Made by a program: the position numbers and the translations under genes. Below, one piece after another: positions 37,004-45,284 of a stretch of DNA of 64,000 bases (position 1 is the first letter of the stretch; the number at the start of each line of letters is the position of its first letter). Origin of the DNA: Streptomyces sp. P9-A4 (lineage in GTDB: Bacteria; Actinomycetota; Actinomycetes; Streptomycetales; Streptomycetaceae). Under the pieces are notes generated by a model. That model was given only the letters and a program-made list of their open reading frames with translations. It was not told the origin of the DNA and made no database searches. The stretch spans positions 248,001 through 312,000 of the forward strand of contig NZ_JAZIFY010000002.1 in the NCBI RefSeq assembly GCF_036634195.1. The letters run 5' to 3'.

Positions 37004-37609
37004 ATGAGGCACCGCAGCGTCGCGGATCTGATGACTCCTACGGCGGTCAGCGTCGATCCGGGCACGACGTTCAAGGAGATCGCACGACTCCTGGACGAGT
37101 TCGACATCACCGCGGTGTGCGTGGTGGACGAGTCGAACCGGCCACTGGGCGTGGTCTCGGAGGCGGACCTGGTACGCCGCCGTGCCGCCGGGGCCGTACT
37201 CGACACCGCGGGCGCCCTCATGTCGAGCCCCGCCGTCGTCGCCCGACCCGAGTGGAGCGTGGTGCGGGCCGCCCGTGTGATGGACCGGTCCGGGGTCAAG
37301 CGCCTGCCCGTGGTCGACGACGACGGGCGCCTCGTGGGTGTGCTCAGCCGCAGTGACCTCGTCCAGCTCTTCCTGCGTCGGGACCGGGCGATCCAGGAGG
37401 AGATCATCGAGGACGTCGTCACCCACACCCTGGGGCTGAGCCCGTCGGCCCTCTCGGTCGAGGTCGTGGACGGCCGGGTCACCCTCAGCGGCACGGTCAG
37501 CCGCCGCAGCCTCGTGCCGGTGCTCCTCAGGCTCTGCAACAGCGTCGATGGTGTCGTGGGGGTCGTCGACCGGCTCAGGTACGAAGACGACGACCTGTCG
37601 AGGAAGTGA
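37004..37609 (+). CDS. CBS-pair plus BON domain protein
   Basis: This 201-residue paralog has CBS-1 (VADLMTPTAVSVDPGTTFKE, ITAVCVVDESNRPLGVVSEA), CBS-2 (ALMSSPAVVARPEWSVVRAA, VKRLPVVDDDGRLVGVLSRS) and BON (LSVEVVDGRVTLSGTVSRRS, CNSVDGVVGVVDRLR). An Ala-Val-Cys replaces the usual Ala-Val-Pro in the first beta strand (AVCVV). It starts at ATG 37004 behind GAGAAGGTGACGAGCG and overlaps the DUF4389 membrane gene by GTGA, suggesting that the soluble sensor and the membrane protein are made together. Confidence 0.88.
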   Translation: MRHRSVADLMTPTAVSVDPGTTFKEIARLLDEFDITAVCVVDESNRPLGVVSEADLVRRRAAGAVLDTAGALMSSPAVVARPEWSVVRAARVMDRSGVKRLPVVDDDGRLVGVLSRSDLVQLFLRRDRAIQEEIIEDVVTHTLGLSPSALSVEVVDGRVTLSGTVSRRSLVPVLLRLCNSVDGVVGVVDRLRYEDDDLSRK

Positions 37610-38274
37610 CGATCATGGACATCCCTGGCGCCCCGCATGGTCCCGTGACGGTATCCGCCGAACTCGACAGCCGGCTGTCCCGCTGGCTGTGGCTGGTCAA
37701 GTGGATCCTGGTGATCCCGCACTGGATCGTGCTGTTCTTCCTCTGGATCGCCTTCTTCGTGGTGACGGTGATCGCGTTCTTCGCCATCCTCTTCACCGAG
37801 CGTTTCCCCCGGGGCCTGTTCGACTTCAACCTCGGCGTGCTCCGCTGGTCCTGGCGCGTCTCGTACTACTCGTACGGGGCCCTCGGCACCGACCGCTACC
37901 CGCCCTTCAGCCTGGGCCCCGAGCCGGACTACCCGGCCCGGCTGGACATCGCCTACCCGGAGCGGCTCTCCCGCTCGATGGTCCTGGTCAAGTGGTGGCT
38001 GCTCGCCATCCCCCAATACCTCGTGATCGCCTTCTTCACCAGCGGCATGCACGCGGGATGGTGGAGCAGCGGCCTGATCACCCTGCTCGCGCTCATCGCG
38101 GGCTTCGCCGTGGCCTTCACCGACCGGTATCCGCGTGACCTGTTCGCCCTGATCGTCGGCCTGAACCGCTGGGTCCTGCGCGTCGCCGCCTACGCGAGCC
38201 TCATGACGGACGCCTACCCGCCCTTCCGCCTCGACCAGGGCGGCCACGAACCGGGGACGGCCGACGTCCGCTGA
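37606..38274 (+). CDS. DUF4389 membrane protein
   Basis: This 222-residue integral membrane protein has two copies of the DUF4389 unit. The first contains WLWLVKWILVIPHWIVLFFL, VIAFFAILFTERFPRGLFDF and YSYGALGTDRYPPF. The second contains LVKWWLLAIPQYLVIAFF, VAFTDRYPRDLFALIVG and YASLMTDAYPPF. Each unit has two to three helices and ends in a D-x-YPPF motif. The start is GTG 37606 (overlapping the CBS stop) or ATG 37615. The family function is unknown. The overlap with a CBS-BON gene hints at a membrane docking partner. Confidence 0.85.
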   Translation: MTIMDIPGAPHGPVTVSAELDSRLSRWLWLVKWILVIPHWIVLFFLWIAFFVVTVIAFFAILFTERFPRGLFDFNLGVLRWSWRVSYYSYGALGTDRYPPFSLGPEPDYPARLDIAYPERLSRSMVLVKWWLLAIPQYLVIAFFTSGMHAGWWSSGLITLLALIAGFAVAFTDRYPRDLFALIVGLNRWVLRVAAYASLMTDAYPPFRLDQGGHEPGTADVR

Positions 38275-38853
38275 CGGCGCCGCCTGGCGCGCCGCAGCTC
38301 GTCCGTGCCCCACACCAGGACCGGGAACGTCGCGACGAGCAGGACGACGTCCAGAGGAAGGGCGGCCGTGCCGAAGGTGGCCGTGGTCGCCGTCGCGTAG
38401 GCATGGTGCAACGGGCTGCCGGTCCCCGTTGGGTCGCCCGGCTGCCAGCCCGCGCGCCACAGCACGTAGAAGTAGCCGCCATGACGAGGACCGCCGACGT
38501 GAGACGCAGGTACCCCAGCTCCGGATTTACATTCCGATGCCAGCCTCCCGGGCGACGGCCGCGGCGGTGGCGCCGTTGTCGCCTGTGACGACGTGTACCC
38601 GGATCCCGGCCTCGTGGCAGCGGCGTACGGCCTCCGCCGCCTCGGGGCGCGGCGGGTCGTACAGCCTCGCCGTACGTCGTTCGGTCCGTGGACGGCGAGG
38701 CGCCGGGCGGCCTCGCTGGCCGAGAGACCATCCGGGCCCGTGGCGAGTTCACGAACACAGCCGGGGCAGCGGTTCACCGGGGTCGAAGGGCAGCGCCTGG
38801 GTGGAGGAAGAGAGCCGCTCCGGGCCGGTACGGCTGCCGACACGGTCAGTCAT
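38275..38853 (-). pseudogene. Second P-type cation ATPase, reduced to three pieces
   Basis: From the ATG at 38853 the text MTDRVGSRTGPERL and QALPFDPGEPLPRL continues after a frameshift as [20 protein letters not shown], an ATPase N-terminus. Around 38530-38680 another frame carries the phosphorylation-domain scrap [20 protein letters not shown] and [17 protein letters not shown]. Finally YFYVLWRAGWQPGDPTGTG, SPLHHAYATATTATFG and LPLDVVLLVATFPVLVWGTD are the C-terminal helices. The DKTGT, TGES and hinge segments are all deleted. The ATG overlaps the stop of the upstream Rv1733c-like pseudogene (ATGA), so this was once the last gene of the long stress operon. Confidence 0.75.
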
Positions 38854-39406
38854 CGTCGTCCCCCACACCGCTGTCCCGGTGGAGTCGGCCGGACCATACG
38901 GGTCCACTCGCGTTCCCAGGCAGCGAGCCGGTGACCTTCGGTCCGCCGTCGGACGAGGAGGGCCACGGCGGCGCCCGTCACCCCTGTGACGCCTGCCGCC
39001 GCCACGCCGCCCGACATCGAGGTCAGGGCGCGGTCGGAGGCACTTCCGGGGGGCCGGGCGGGGGACCCTGCGTCGTCCACCCAAATCGTCACGGTGCGTC
39101 CCTCCGGCGTCCGGGGCGGGACGGGGATGTTCCCGGACCGGCGGACGTTCTCGGGCGTTCCCACACCGCCCGTGCGACGGCCTGCGGCTTCGTGCCGTAC
39201 CGGGTGGCGGCGGACGGGTCCTTCGCCGGCCCGGTGGTGGTCGCGGTCACCTGATGCCGGTGCGCGGCGAGTTCACGGTCGGTCTCGGATCCCGCCGACC
39301 ACAGGCTCCCGGCGACCACGGCACCGCAGATCACAGCGATCAACAGCACGAAGACCAGAGCGACGCGCCGGTCCCGCTCCCCGAGTCCTGGTGGAGCATG
39401 CCGCAC
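38850..39406 (-). pseudogene. Rv1733c-like membrane protein, frameshifted
   Basis: The first frame (GTG 39406) reads RVALVFVLLIAVICGAVVAG, then ELAAHRHQVTATTTGPA and AVARAVWE. The second half appears in a different frame: IPVPPRTPEGRTVTIWVDDA, TSMSGGVAAAGVTGVTGAAV and HRLAAWEREWTRMVRPTPPG. Together they match the two-helix proteins related to M. tuberculosis Rv1733c, a DosR-regulon membrane antigen. The frame changes between about 39125 and 39165. The best SD-ATG pair (GGGAGG before ATG 39399) is out of frame with the body, suggesting a second lesion at the start. Confidence 0.65.
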
Positions 39407-39447
39407 CTCCCGTCGGGGTGGCCTCGCCCACCTGTCAGAGGCCCCTT

Positions 39448-39951
39448 TCAGTGGGTGGCGTCGAGTTCCGTTCCGATGTGGTGGGCCCATGCCCGGATCC
39501 GTTCCGGGTTGCGGAAGTCGCCGCCCTTGCCCCGTCTCACCATCGCGCGGGCGACCGGATCCGACGTCTCGGCAGTCACGGCGCCACCGAAGGTCATGTG
39601 CTCACGGGCACCGAGCTTCTTCATCCGCCGGGCGACCCCTCGTACGGGCGGGATGTCGTGCTGCTCCGCGGAACTGTCGACGGGACCGCTGCTGAACAGC
39701 CAGAGAGGTCGGTGCCTGAGCTGCTCGGCGTTGCGCCGGGCGCACCGTCGTGCCTTGCCGGTCCAGTGCCCGGCGTAGAGGGCGCCGCCGAGGACGACCC
39801 CGTCGTAGGCGCTCACGTCGGTGACGGTGTCGGCCGGCAGGACGACGGTGTCGAAGCCGTCGTCCCGGAGCGTCCGGCCGATCTCTTCGGCGATTCCCGC
39901 GGTCGCACCGGCTTTGCTGCCGTAGGCGACCAGGACACGTCTGGCGTTCAT
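39448..39951 (-). CDS. Flavodoxin-domain protein (HemG-like)
   Basis: This 167-residue flavodoxin-fold protein has the FMN phosphate loop VAYGSKAGATAGIAEEIG, a DTVTDVSAYDGVVLGGALYA segment, LWLFSSGPVD and the C-terminal RAWAHHIGTELD. It resembles the short menaquinone-dependent protoporphyrinogen-oxidase/flavodoxin group. It probably transfers electrons or serves as a redox protein under low oxygen. Its ATG overlaps the Hsp20 stop (ATGA). It belongs to the operon that begins with two universal stress proteins at 42937. Confidence 0.85.
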   Translation of the reverse strand: MNARRVLVAYGSKAGATAGIAEEIGRTLRDDGFDTVVLPADTVTDVSAYDGVVLGGALYAGHWTGKARRCARRNAEQLRHRPLWLFSSGPVDSSAEQHDIPPVRGVARRMKKLGAREHMTFGGAVTAETSDPVARAMVRRGKGGDFRNPERIRAWAHHIGTELDATH

Positions 39952-40409
39952 GACTCCGCTCCCTCGGCAGGTTCACCTGCCCGCTTCACCGGAATGGTCC
40001 GGGCGGACGTCGTGTCCTCCTCGTCGGGCATCGGGATGCGGACGGTGAGGATGCCGTCCGCGTACGACGCCTCGACGTCGTCGGCGGGGATCGTGGCCGG
40101 AAGGCGCACGGTCCTGCGGAAGGATCCGTAGCGGAACTCCGAGTGCTCCTTGTCCTCCTCGCTCTCACTGTGCTCCGCACTCACCGTGATGAGGTTGTCG
40201 TCGACGGTGATGCCGATGTCGTCGTTCGGGTCCATTCCCGGCAGCTCGGCCCGCAGCACGTACACGCCGTCGCCGCTGGTCAACTCGACCGGGATGGAGT
40301 GGGCGGCCGTCGCGGGTCGCCACCCGGGCAGCCCCGGAAACTCCCGGCTGAACCAGTCGTTGAAGTCGGGGAAGAGGCTGTGCCTGCGTTCCACCTTGCC
40401 TCCGGCCAT
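39948..40409 (-). CDS. Hsp20/alpha-crystallin small heat-shock protein
   Basis: This 153-residue chaperone has the alpha-crystallin domain at about residues 40-135: PVELTSGDGVYVLRAELPGM, IGITVDDNLITVSAEHSE, FRYGSFRRTVRLPATIPAD and the closing SYADGILTVRIPMPDE. It should hold unfolding proteins during dormancy or stress, as the DosR-controlled HspX/Acr does in mycobacteria. The N-terminus contains the DFNDWFSREFP motif of mycobacterial-type Hsp20s. The ATG at 40409 follows GAGGAGCAGAGC. The truncated PEP synthase gene lies directly upstream, so the original spacer has been reshaped by the deletion. Confidence 0.92.
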   Translation of the reverse strand: MAGGKVERRHSLFPDFNDWFSREFPGLPGWRPATAAHSIPVELTSGDGVYVLRAELPGMDPNDDIGITVDDNLITVSAEHSESEEDKEHSEFRYGSFRRTVRLPATIPADDVEASYADGILTVRIPMPDEEDTTSARTIPVKRAGEPAEGAES

Positions 40410-40464
40410 TGCTCTGCTCCTCGTGTCGGGGCCCTGGACGGTCGTCGTGGACCCGAGTAGGTGC

Positions 40465-40899
40465 CAGGTACGTCTCCTGCTGCCCGGCGAAACCCGCTTC
40501 GGGCAGGTCCTCCGCCGTCGCACTGCTGCGCACCGCCACCTCGGGCGACTCCCGGCCGGCCTCCTCGGCCAGCCGCTCGTACGCTTCGAGCACGGCGTCC
40601 CGCAGAGGCGCGGGCAACGGCTCCACGAGGAAGAGGGACCGGATGGCCGCCCCGACCTGATCGAGCGGGGCACCCTCGTGCAGTCGGTCGATCTGTGCTT
40701 CCACGCGACGGCGGAGGTCTCGGGAACCGAGCAGTTCCTCGTACGCTTCGGCGGTGGTGGCGAATCCCGGAGGGACGCGGATGCCCGCGTCTCCGAGCCG
40801 GGTGGTCATCTCGCCCAGCGAGGCGTTCTTGCCACCCGCTCGGCCCACGTCGTGCCGCCCGAGTTCCGTGAACGGTACGACGTGTCGTATCGGTCCCAT
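40465..40899 (-). pseudogene. PEP synthase / pyruvate phosphate dikinase, N-terminal stub
   Basis: From ATG 40899 (behind GTGGAGGAG) about 145 residues match the N-terminal ATP-grasp part of PEP synthase: VGRAGGKNASLGEMTTRLGD, GIRVPPGFATTAEAYEELL, EVAVRSSATAEDLPEAGFAG and QQETYL. Immediately after this the text turns into the upstream region of the Hsp20 gene. About 600-700 residues, including the phospho-histidine and PEP-binding domains, are missing. The stub cannot be catalytic. A pyruvate phosphate dikinase is a usual member of OsdR-type islands. Confidence 0.8.
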
Positions 40900-40926
40900 G
40901 GTCTCCTCCACAGCTCTCGGGCCTCC

Positions 40927-41022
40927 TCAGTACGGCAGGGGCCTGCCGGACGGCGTGCGCAGGTCGAGCGGAGCGGGCCCGCGGGGGCGGCCCGGCCGGG
41001 GGCTGATCCGGATGCGCTTCAT
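40927..41022 (-). CDS. Small ORF, 31 residues, inside the stress operon
   Basis: ATG at 41022 comes 5 bp after the stop of a universal stress gene and follows a strong GGAGAGGTGAGCGTC site. The peptide begins MKRIRISPRPGRPRG, is very basic and Pro-rich, and ends PSGRPLPY. It stops 28 bp before the PEP synthase stub. The spacing and site argue for real translation, either as a functional basic micropeptide or as a coupling cistron. It is not a recognised family. Confidence 0.42.
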   Translation of the reverse strand: MKRIRISPRPGRPRGPAPLDLRTPSGRPLPY

Positions 41023-41027
41023 GACGC

Positions 41028-42035
41028 TCACCTCTCCGCGGAACCGGTCGATGGACCGGGGGCGTCCGCTCGCCCCGGCGTCCCGCGTGGAGGTGGTCTC
41101 GTCCCAGTGCCGAGCGGGGCAGACACCGGCCGGTCGGCCGTACCGGAACGGGACCGGTCGGCCCGTGCCGGGTCGCCCGTCCGGCGCTCGCGCTGCGGGA
41201 GGGGGACGGTGATCACCGGACACGGTGCATGGTGCAGCAGGCCGTGGACCGTCGACCCCGGCCACGTGCCGGAGTGGCCGCCACGGCCTCGGCGACCGAC
41301 CACGAGTGAGAGGGATTCCTGGGACGCCAGGGCAAGTTGTTCGACCGGGTGTCCCCGCAGGACCTCTTGGGAGACGGCGACATCGGGATATCTCTCCGCC
41401 CAGCCGGCCACCGATTCGGCGAGCAGCCGGCGCCGCTCGGCCAGACCCTCTTCACCGTCGTCGTGGGTGAGGACGGGACGGGGCCGGACCCAGACGGCCC
41501 GCAGCCGTGCCTCACGCAGGCTCGCCTCCTCGACGGCGAAGGCGACGGCGGCCCGTGAGGCCTCGCTTCCGTCCACGCCGACGACGACGGTCAGTGGGTG
41601 CACGGCGGTGTGCTCAGGTGATCGGACCACGACGACGGGGCAGTCCGCCCGTGCCGTGAGGGGGACGGCCACGGAGCTCTCGCTGAACGTCTCGGCCGCT
41701 CTGCCGAGACGGCGCGAGCCCACGACGACGAGTGCGGCGTGCGCCGCCATGTCGCGCAACACGGTCGCCGGCACACCGTTCACGCGTTCCGTCGCGATCC
41801 GCAGACCGTCGTGCAGGTACCGGACGAGGTCCTCCGCGTTGGCGATCGCCGACTCCGCGCGCATGCGCAGCGCGCTCCGGCGGGCGGGAGCGTCGTACCG
41901 CAGTCCACCGTGGGCAGGGGGTACGGCGACGACCAGCCTGAGCACCAGTCCTCTTCGTACGGCTTCGTCGGCGGCCCAGACGAGAGCGGGGACCGACTGG
42001 TCCCGGGGGGCGACACCGAGCAGTATCTCGTTCAC
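41028..42035 (-). CDS. Universal stress protein, two UspA domains
   Basis: This 335-residue tandem UspA protein has domain 1 (residues 1-145; ALVVVGSRRLGRAAETFSES, ADCPVVVVRS) and domain 2 (about 150-275; VVVGVDGSEASRAAVAFAVE, LSLVVGRRGRGGHSGTWPGS, VHGLLHHAPCPVITVPLP). Domain 2 keeps the G-2x-G-9x-G-S/T ATP-binding pattern, but domain 1 has a diverged loop. A basic, disordered tail of about 55 residues follows. It overlaps the preceding USP gene by ATGA. The 31739 gene is a shortened copy of this protein. Confidence 0.9.
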   Translation of the reverse strand: MNEILLGVAPRDQSVPALVWAADEAVRRGLVLRLVVAVPPAHGGLRYDAPARRSALRMRAESAIANAEDLVRYLHDGLRIATERVNGVPATVLRDMAAHAALVVVGSRRLGRAAETFSESSVAVPLTARADCPVVVVRSPEHTAVHPLTVVVGVDGSEASRAAVAFAVEEASLREARLRAVWVRPRPVLTHDDGEEGLAERRRLLAESVAGWAERYPDVAVSQEVLRGHPVEQLALASQESLSLVVGRRGRGGHSGTWPGSTVHGLLHHAPCPVITVPLPQRERRTGDPARADRSRSGTADRPVSAPLGTGTRPPPRGTPGRADAPGPSTGSAER

Positions 42036-42937
42036 GTCTCCTCGACCCGGGTGGCGAAGGCGGGTGGGACGATCTCCACCGGGCAGTGGGCGTGGTGGAG
42101 CAGGGTGTGGGCGACGCGCCCCAGGGAGGGTCCTACGCCCAGGGCGCGGTGTTCTCTGCCCATCACCAGCAGATCGGTATGGGCACTCGCCTCCACCAGG
42201 ATCCCGGGCGTGCTCGTGCCCGTCTCGACGTGATGGCTGACGATCAGCCGGGGATAGAACTCACGCACCAGGTCGCCGAGCGACTTGATCTCGTGTACGC
42301 GTTGTCGCGCGATCCCGTCGAGGTCGTCCAGCATGGTCGCGACGCTGCCGACGTGGGTGAGCAGGTTCCAGACGCTCACCAGCCGCAACGCCGCCTTGCG
42401 GGCGTCGGCCTCGGCGGCCGCGACGAGCAGCCAGCCGAGATCCGAAGCACCGTGTACGGCTGCCGTCACCGAGCCCGACGCGGGACGGTCACCGTCGCCA
42501 CGGACCACGATCACGGGAACCTCGGCGCGGGCCGCCACACCCAGACCGACGGAGCCGAGCATGAGGGCGGAGAAGCCGCCGAGCCCCCGGTTGCCCACCA
42601 CGATCGTGCCCCGGAGGCCGGCGGCCGCCAGGAGACCGGCGACCGGCTCCTGGCGGCCCAGCTCCTTCGTGACGGCAACGTCCGGAAAGAGGTCACGGAC
42701 CGCGGTCGCGGTCTCGATGAGCAGGTCGCGACCCGCTTCACGTACCGCCTGGATCGTCTCGGCGTTGGAGAAGATCGCCCGGCGGTCGGTGTCGGCGGCG
42801 TGGACGAGATGCAGGGGCCGTCCCCTCCGGCCCGCCTCGTCGGCGGCCCAGACCACGGCCGCGCGCCCGGAGGGGGACCCGTCGACTCCCACGACGACGT
42901 TGCCCAGCTCCGGTCGGGCGGGGGTCTCGCTGGTCAT
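42032..42937 (-). CDS. Universal stress protein, two UspA domains
   Basis: The ATG at 42937 behind CCGGAGGAGGAGCC gives 301 residues. Domain 1 has VVVGVDGSPSGRAAVVWAAD, GTIVVGNRGLGGFSALMLGS and VPVIVVRG (ATP-loop glycines present). Domain 2 has ILVEASAHTDLLVMGREHR and SLGRVAHTLLHHAHCPVEIV, with a degenerate loop. It is the first gene of a long leftward operon: two USPs, a small ORF, PEP synthase stub, Hsp20, flavodoxin and two pseudogenes. A perfect palindromic operator lies 92 bp upstream and is shared with the divergent USP gene. Confidence 0.9.
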   Translation of the reverse strand: MTSETPARPELGNVVVGVDGSPSGRAAVVWAADEAGRRGRPLHLVHAADTDRRAIFSNAETIQAVREAGRDLLIETATAVRDLFPDVAVTKELGRQEPVAGLLAAAGLRGTIVVGNRGLGGFSALMLGSVGLGVAARAEVPVIVVRGDGDRPASGSVTAAVHGASDLGWLLVAAAEADARKAALRLVSVWNLLTHVGSVATMLDDLDGIARQRVHEIKSLGDLVREFYPRLIVSHHVETGTSTPGILVEASAHTDLLVMGREHRALGVGPSLGRVAHTLLHHAHCPVEIVPPAFATRVEET

Positions 42938-43028
42938 GGCTCCTCCTCCGGGGTACACCCGAGGCTCGGGAGCGCGTCCCGAGGGGCGGCATCTCCCACA
43001 CTGGCACCGTGGTGGGCCTCCTCGGGAT

Positions 43029-43042
43029 GGGCCGTTCGGCCC
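43029..43042. promoter_or_regulatory. Putative OsdR/DevR-type operator (perfect palindrome)
   Basis: GGGCCGTTCGGCCC between two divergent universal stress genes, 92 bp from one ATG and 120 bp from the other. The identical 14-mer recurs at 55514-55527. Confidence 0.65.
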
Positions 43043-43161
43043 TGATCGAGCCCTGCCCGGCCCTGCTGCCGGAAGCAACGGGGCACCAACCTGAAAGGCG
43101 AGATGCCCTGTCCGATCCGGACCCGGGACGGGTGGACCGGACTCGACGAGGGAGGCACGCC

Positions 43162-44019
43162 ATGACAGCCCAGGTCACCGTCGGTCTGGACGGCTCCGAT
43201 GAAAGCCTCGCCGCCGCCCGTTGGGCCGCGACGCAGGCGGTGCTGCGGGAAGTGCCCCTCAGGTTGGTGCACGTGGAGGAGTGGCCGAACACGCCGGAAG
43301 TGCCCCTTGCCTTTGCCCGCACCCTGGACGAGCGGACCGAGAGGCTGATGCGAGAGGAGACGGACCGGGCGCGGAAGAACCATCCCGACCTCGAGGTCAT
43401 CACGGAGAATGCGCGTGGCCGGGCAGCCGAGGAACTGACGGCCGCCGCGAACGAGGCGGATCTGACGGTCCTCGGTTCGCGCGGGCTCGGCGGCGTCCGC
43501 GGCTTCATCGTCGGCTCGGTCTCCCTTGCCGTCGTCGGCGCGGCCCGACAGCCGGTCGTCCTCGTACGCCCGGAGGACAACCGGGCAGGTCTCGGGGGCG
43601 GCATCGTGGTGGGCGTCGACATCCACCACCCGTGCGACGCCCTGCTCGCGTTCTCCTTCTCCGAAGCCGCCCGGAAGGGCACGCCGCTGCGGTTCCTCCA
43701 CAGCTGGACGCTTCCCGCCTCGTACGGCTACGCGGCCATGGTGGACCCGGGGATCGGTGAGGAGCTGGGCGGCCACTTCCTCGGGGGGCTGAACGACCTG
43801 CTGGTGCCGTGGCGGAAGCGGTACGCGGGCGTGGAAGTGGAGGCCAAGTCGGTGGTGGGCTCGTCCGCGCACCAGCTGGTCGAGGCGTCACAGACCGCAC
43901 AACTCGTCGTCGTGGGGCGCCGGAGCCGCAATGTGCCCCTCGGCCCGCACCTCGGGCATGTCGCCCACGCAGTCATCCACCACAGCCCCGCGCCGGTCGC
44001 CGTCGTCCCTTTGACCTGA
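43162..44019 (+). CDS. Universal stress protein, two UspA domains
   Basis: The ATG at 43162 behind GAGGGAGGCACGCC gives 285 residues. Domain 1 has VTVGLDGSDESLAAARWAAT, ADLTVLGSRGLGGVRGFIVG and VVGAARQPVVLVRP. Domain 2 has GIVVGVDIHHPCDALLAFSF, AQLVVVGRRSRNVPLGPHLG and VAHAVIHHSPAPVAVVPL. The strand-4 ATP loop of domain 1 (GSRGLGG) fits ATP-binding USPs. It is monocistronic, divergent from the long USP operon, and probably shares the operator at 43029. The next 233 bp carry no gene. Confidence 0.92.
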   Translation: MTAQVTVGLDGSDESLAAARWAATQAVLREVPLRLVHVEEWPNTPEVPLAFARTLDERTERLMREETDRARKNHPDLEVITENARGRAAEELTAAANEADLTVLGSRGLGGVRGFIVGSVSLAVVGAARQPVVLVRPEDNRAGLGGGIVVGVDIHHPCDALLAFSFSEAARKGTPLRFLHSWTLPASYGYAAMVDPGIGEELGGHFLGGLNDLLVPWRKRYAGVEVEAKSVVGSSAHQLVEASQTAQLVVVGRRSRNVPLGPHLGHVAHAVIHHSPAPVAVVPLT

Positions 44020-44252
44020 GCGGACGGGAACGACTCGGTCTTCAACCGCGCGCGGATGGATGCCATCTCGCTCGGCGTTCTACGGGTGCCGCCGGCTGAT
44101 GGATGTCGCGTAGACGCTGGGAGCGGAATGGGCGCCAGCGGCGCAGGCGCGGGAGGCGTCGGTGACGACGGACAGCCGGGTGCGCCTGGACGCCACACGG
44201 CGGCCGAGGTCGCTCCCGGCGTGCGAGGAATGCGGCTCACCGGGCGTGTTCC

Positions 44253-45152
44253 TCACTGGTCTTCTTCCGTGGCCACGGGACGCAGCTGGGGTACGACGGC
44301 GACCGGACACGAGGCGTGGTGCAGGGCGCGGTGGGCGACCCTGCCGAGCTCCAGGCCGACGAGCCCGTCCCGGCGTCTGGCGCCGACGACCAACAGGTCG
44401 GCGGCGGCGGAGCGCTCGGTCAGTATCTTGTGGGCGGGGCCCTCGACCGAGCTCCTGCGCAGGCGCACCTGGGGGTGTTCGGACGCTGCGGCCTCAAGGG
44501 CCTTGTCGAGCAGCTCGGAAGCCCCTTCCGTGAAGTAGGCCGCCCCGGCGCGCCTCATCAGCAGGTGGTCGGCCGGTTCATGGGCCGGCCGTCGCCAGGT
44601 GCGGACGACGTCAAGTTCCGCGTCCCGTACGGCCGCCTCACGGAAGGCGAACCGCACGGCCGGCGAGTCCAGGTCGTGCTCGCCGACGCCGAGCAGAACG
44701 CGCCCGTGGCGTGCGTCCAGGGCTTGCCGGTCCCCACGGACGACGATGACCGGGCAGGGGGCTCGGGCGGCCACGACGAGACTGACGGAGCCGAGCAGAA
44801 GGCCGGCGAAATCGCCGCGCCCGCGGGACCCGACGACGAGGATCGCGCCCGTCCCTCCCTCTCTGAGGAGCGCACTGGACGCGTCCTCGGCCAGGACGTC
44901 CGTAGTGACGGGGAGGGCGGGTGCACGACGGCGGGCGCGTCCGGCCGCGGTACCGGCGATGTTCTCGGCGAGCACCTGGCCCGAGGGTCGGTCCGTGGTC
45001 CAGGCCGGCACGACCCCCTCGTACCGTTCCCACATCGAGGCATGGACGATGCGCAGGGGAAGCCCGTGCCGTACCGCTTCGTCGACGGCCCAGTCCAGGG
45101 CTGTGAGACTGGCGTCGGACCCGTCTACTCCCACCACCAGGGGCGATTCCAT
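44253..45152 (-). CDS. Universal stress protein, two UspA domains
   Basis: This 299-residue tandem UspA protein has domain 1 (LVVGVDGSDASLTALDWAVD, AILVVGSRGRGDFAGLLLGS, CPVIVVRGDR) and domain 2 (RVLLGVGEHDLDSPAVRFAF, ADLLVVGARRRDGLVGLELG, VAHRALHHASCPVAVVPQ). I chose ATG 45152 (MESPLVVGVDG), because the longer in-frame alternative starts inside the operator region. It appears monocistronic, with the putative operator at 45224-45237 lying 72 bp before its start. Confidence 0.92.
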   Translation of the reverse strand: MESPLVVGVDGSDASLTALDWAVDEAVRHGLPLRIVHASMWERYEGVVPAWTTDRPSGQVLAENIAGTAAGRARRRAPALPVTTDVLAEDASSALLREGGTGAILVVGSRGRGDFAGLLLGSVSLVVAARAPCPVIVVRGDRQALDARHGRVLLGVGEHDLDSPAVRFAFREAAVRDAELDVVRTWRRPAHEPADHLLMRRAGAAYFTEGASELLDKALEAAASEHPQVRLRRSSVEGPAHKILTERSAAADLLVVGARRRDGLVGLELGRVAHRALHHASCPVAVVPQLRPVATEEDQ

Positions 45153-45223
45153 CGTGCCCACCGCCTTTCCGGGTCGTAAGGTGGCCTGCTGCCACGCTCG
45201 CACCGGGCGGAAGCGACCGGATA

Positions 45224-45237
45224 GGGCCGGTCGGCCC
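45224..45237 (-). promoter_or_regulatory. Putative OsdR/DevR-type operator
   Basis: GGGCC-GGTC-GGCCC, 72 bp before the ATG of the USP gene ending at 44253. Near-perfect palindrome with the spacing of the other sites. Confidence 0.6.
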
Positions 45238-45284
45238 CGGGCACGGCCCGCCCGGACCAGGTGTGGTGGCTGCGACGGCGGAGT

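Noticed and set aside
44162..44533. Plus-strand ORF with CEECGSPG, zinc-ribbon-like
   Set aside because: Only one cysteine cluster, no second pair, and most of it is antisense to a clear universal stress gene.
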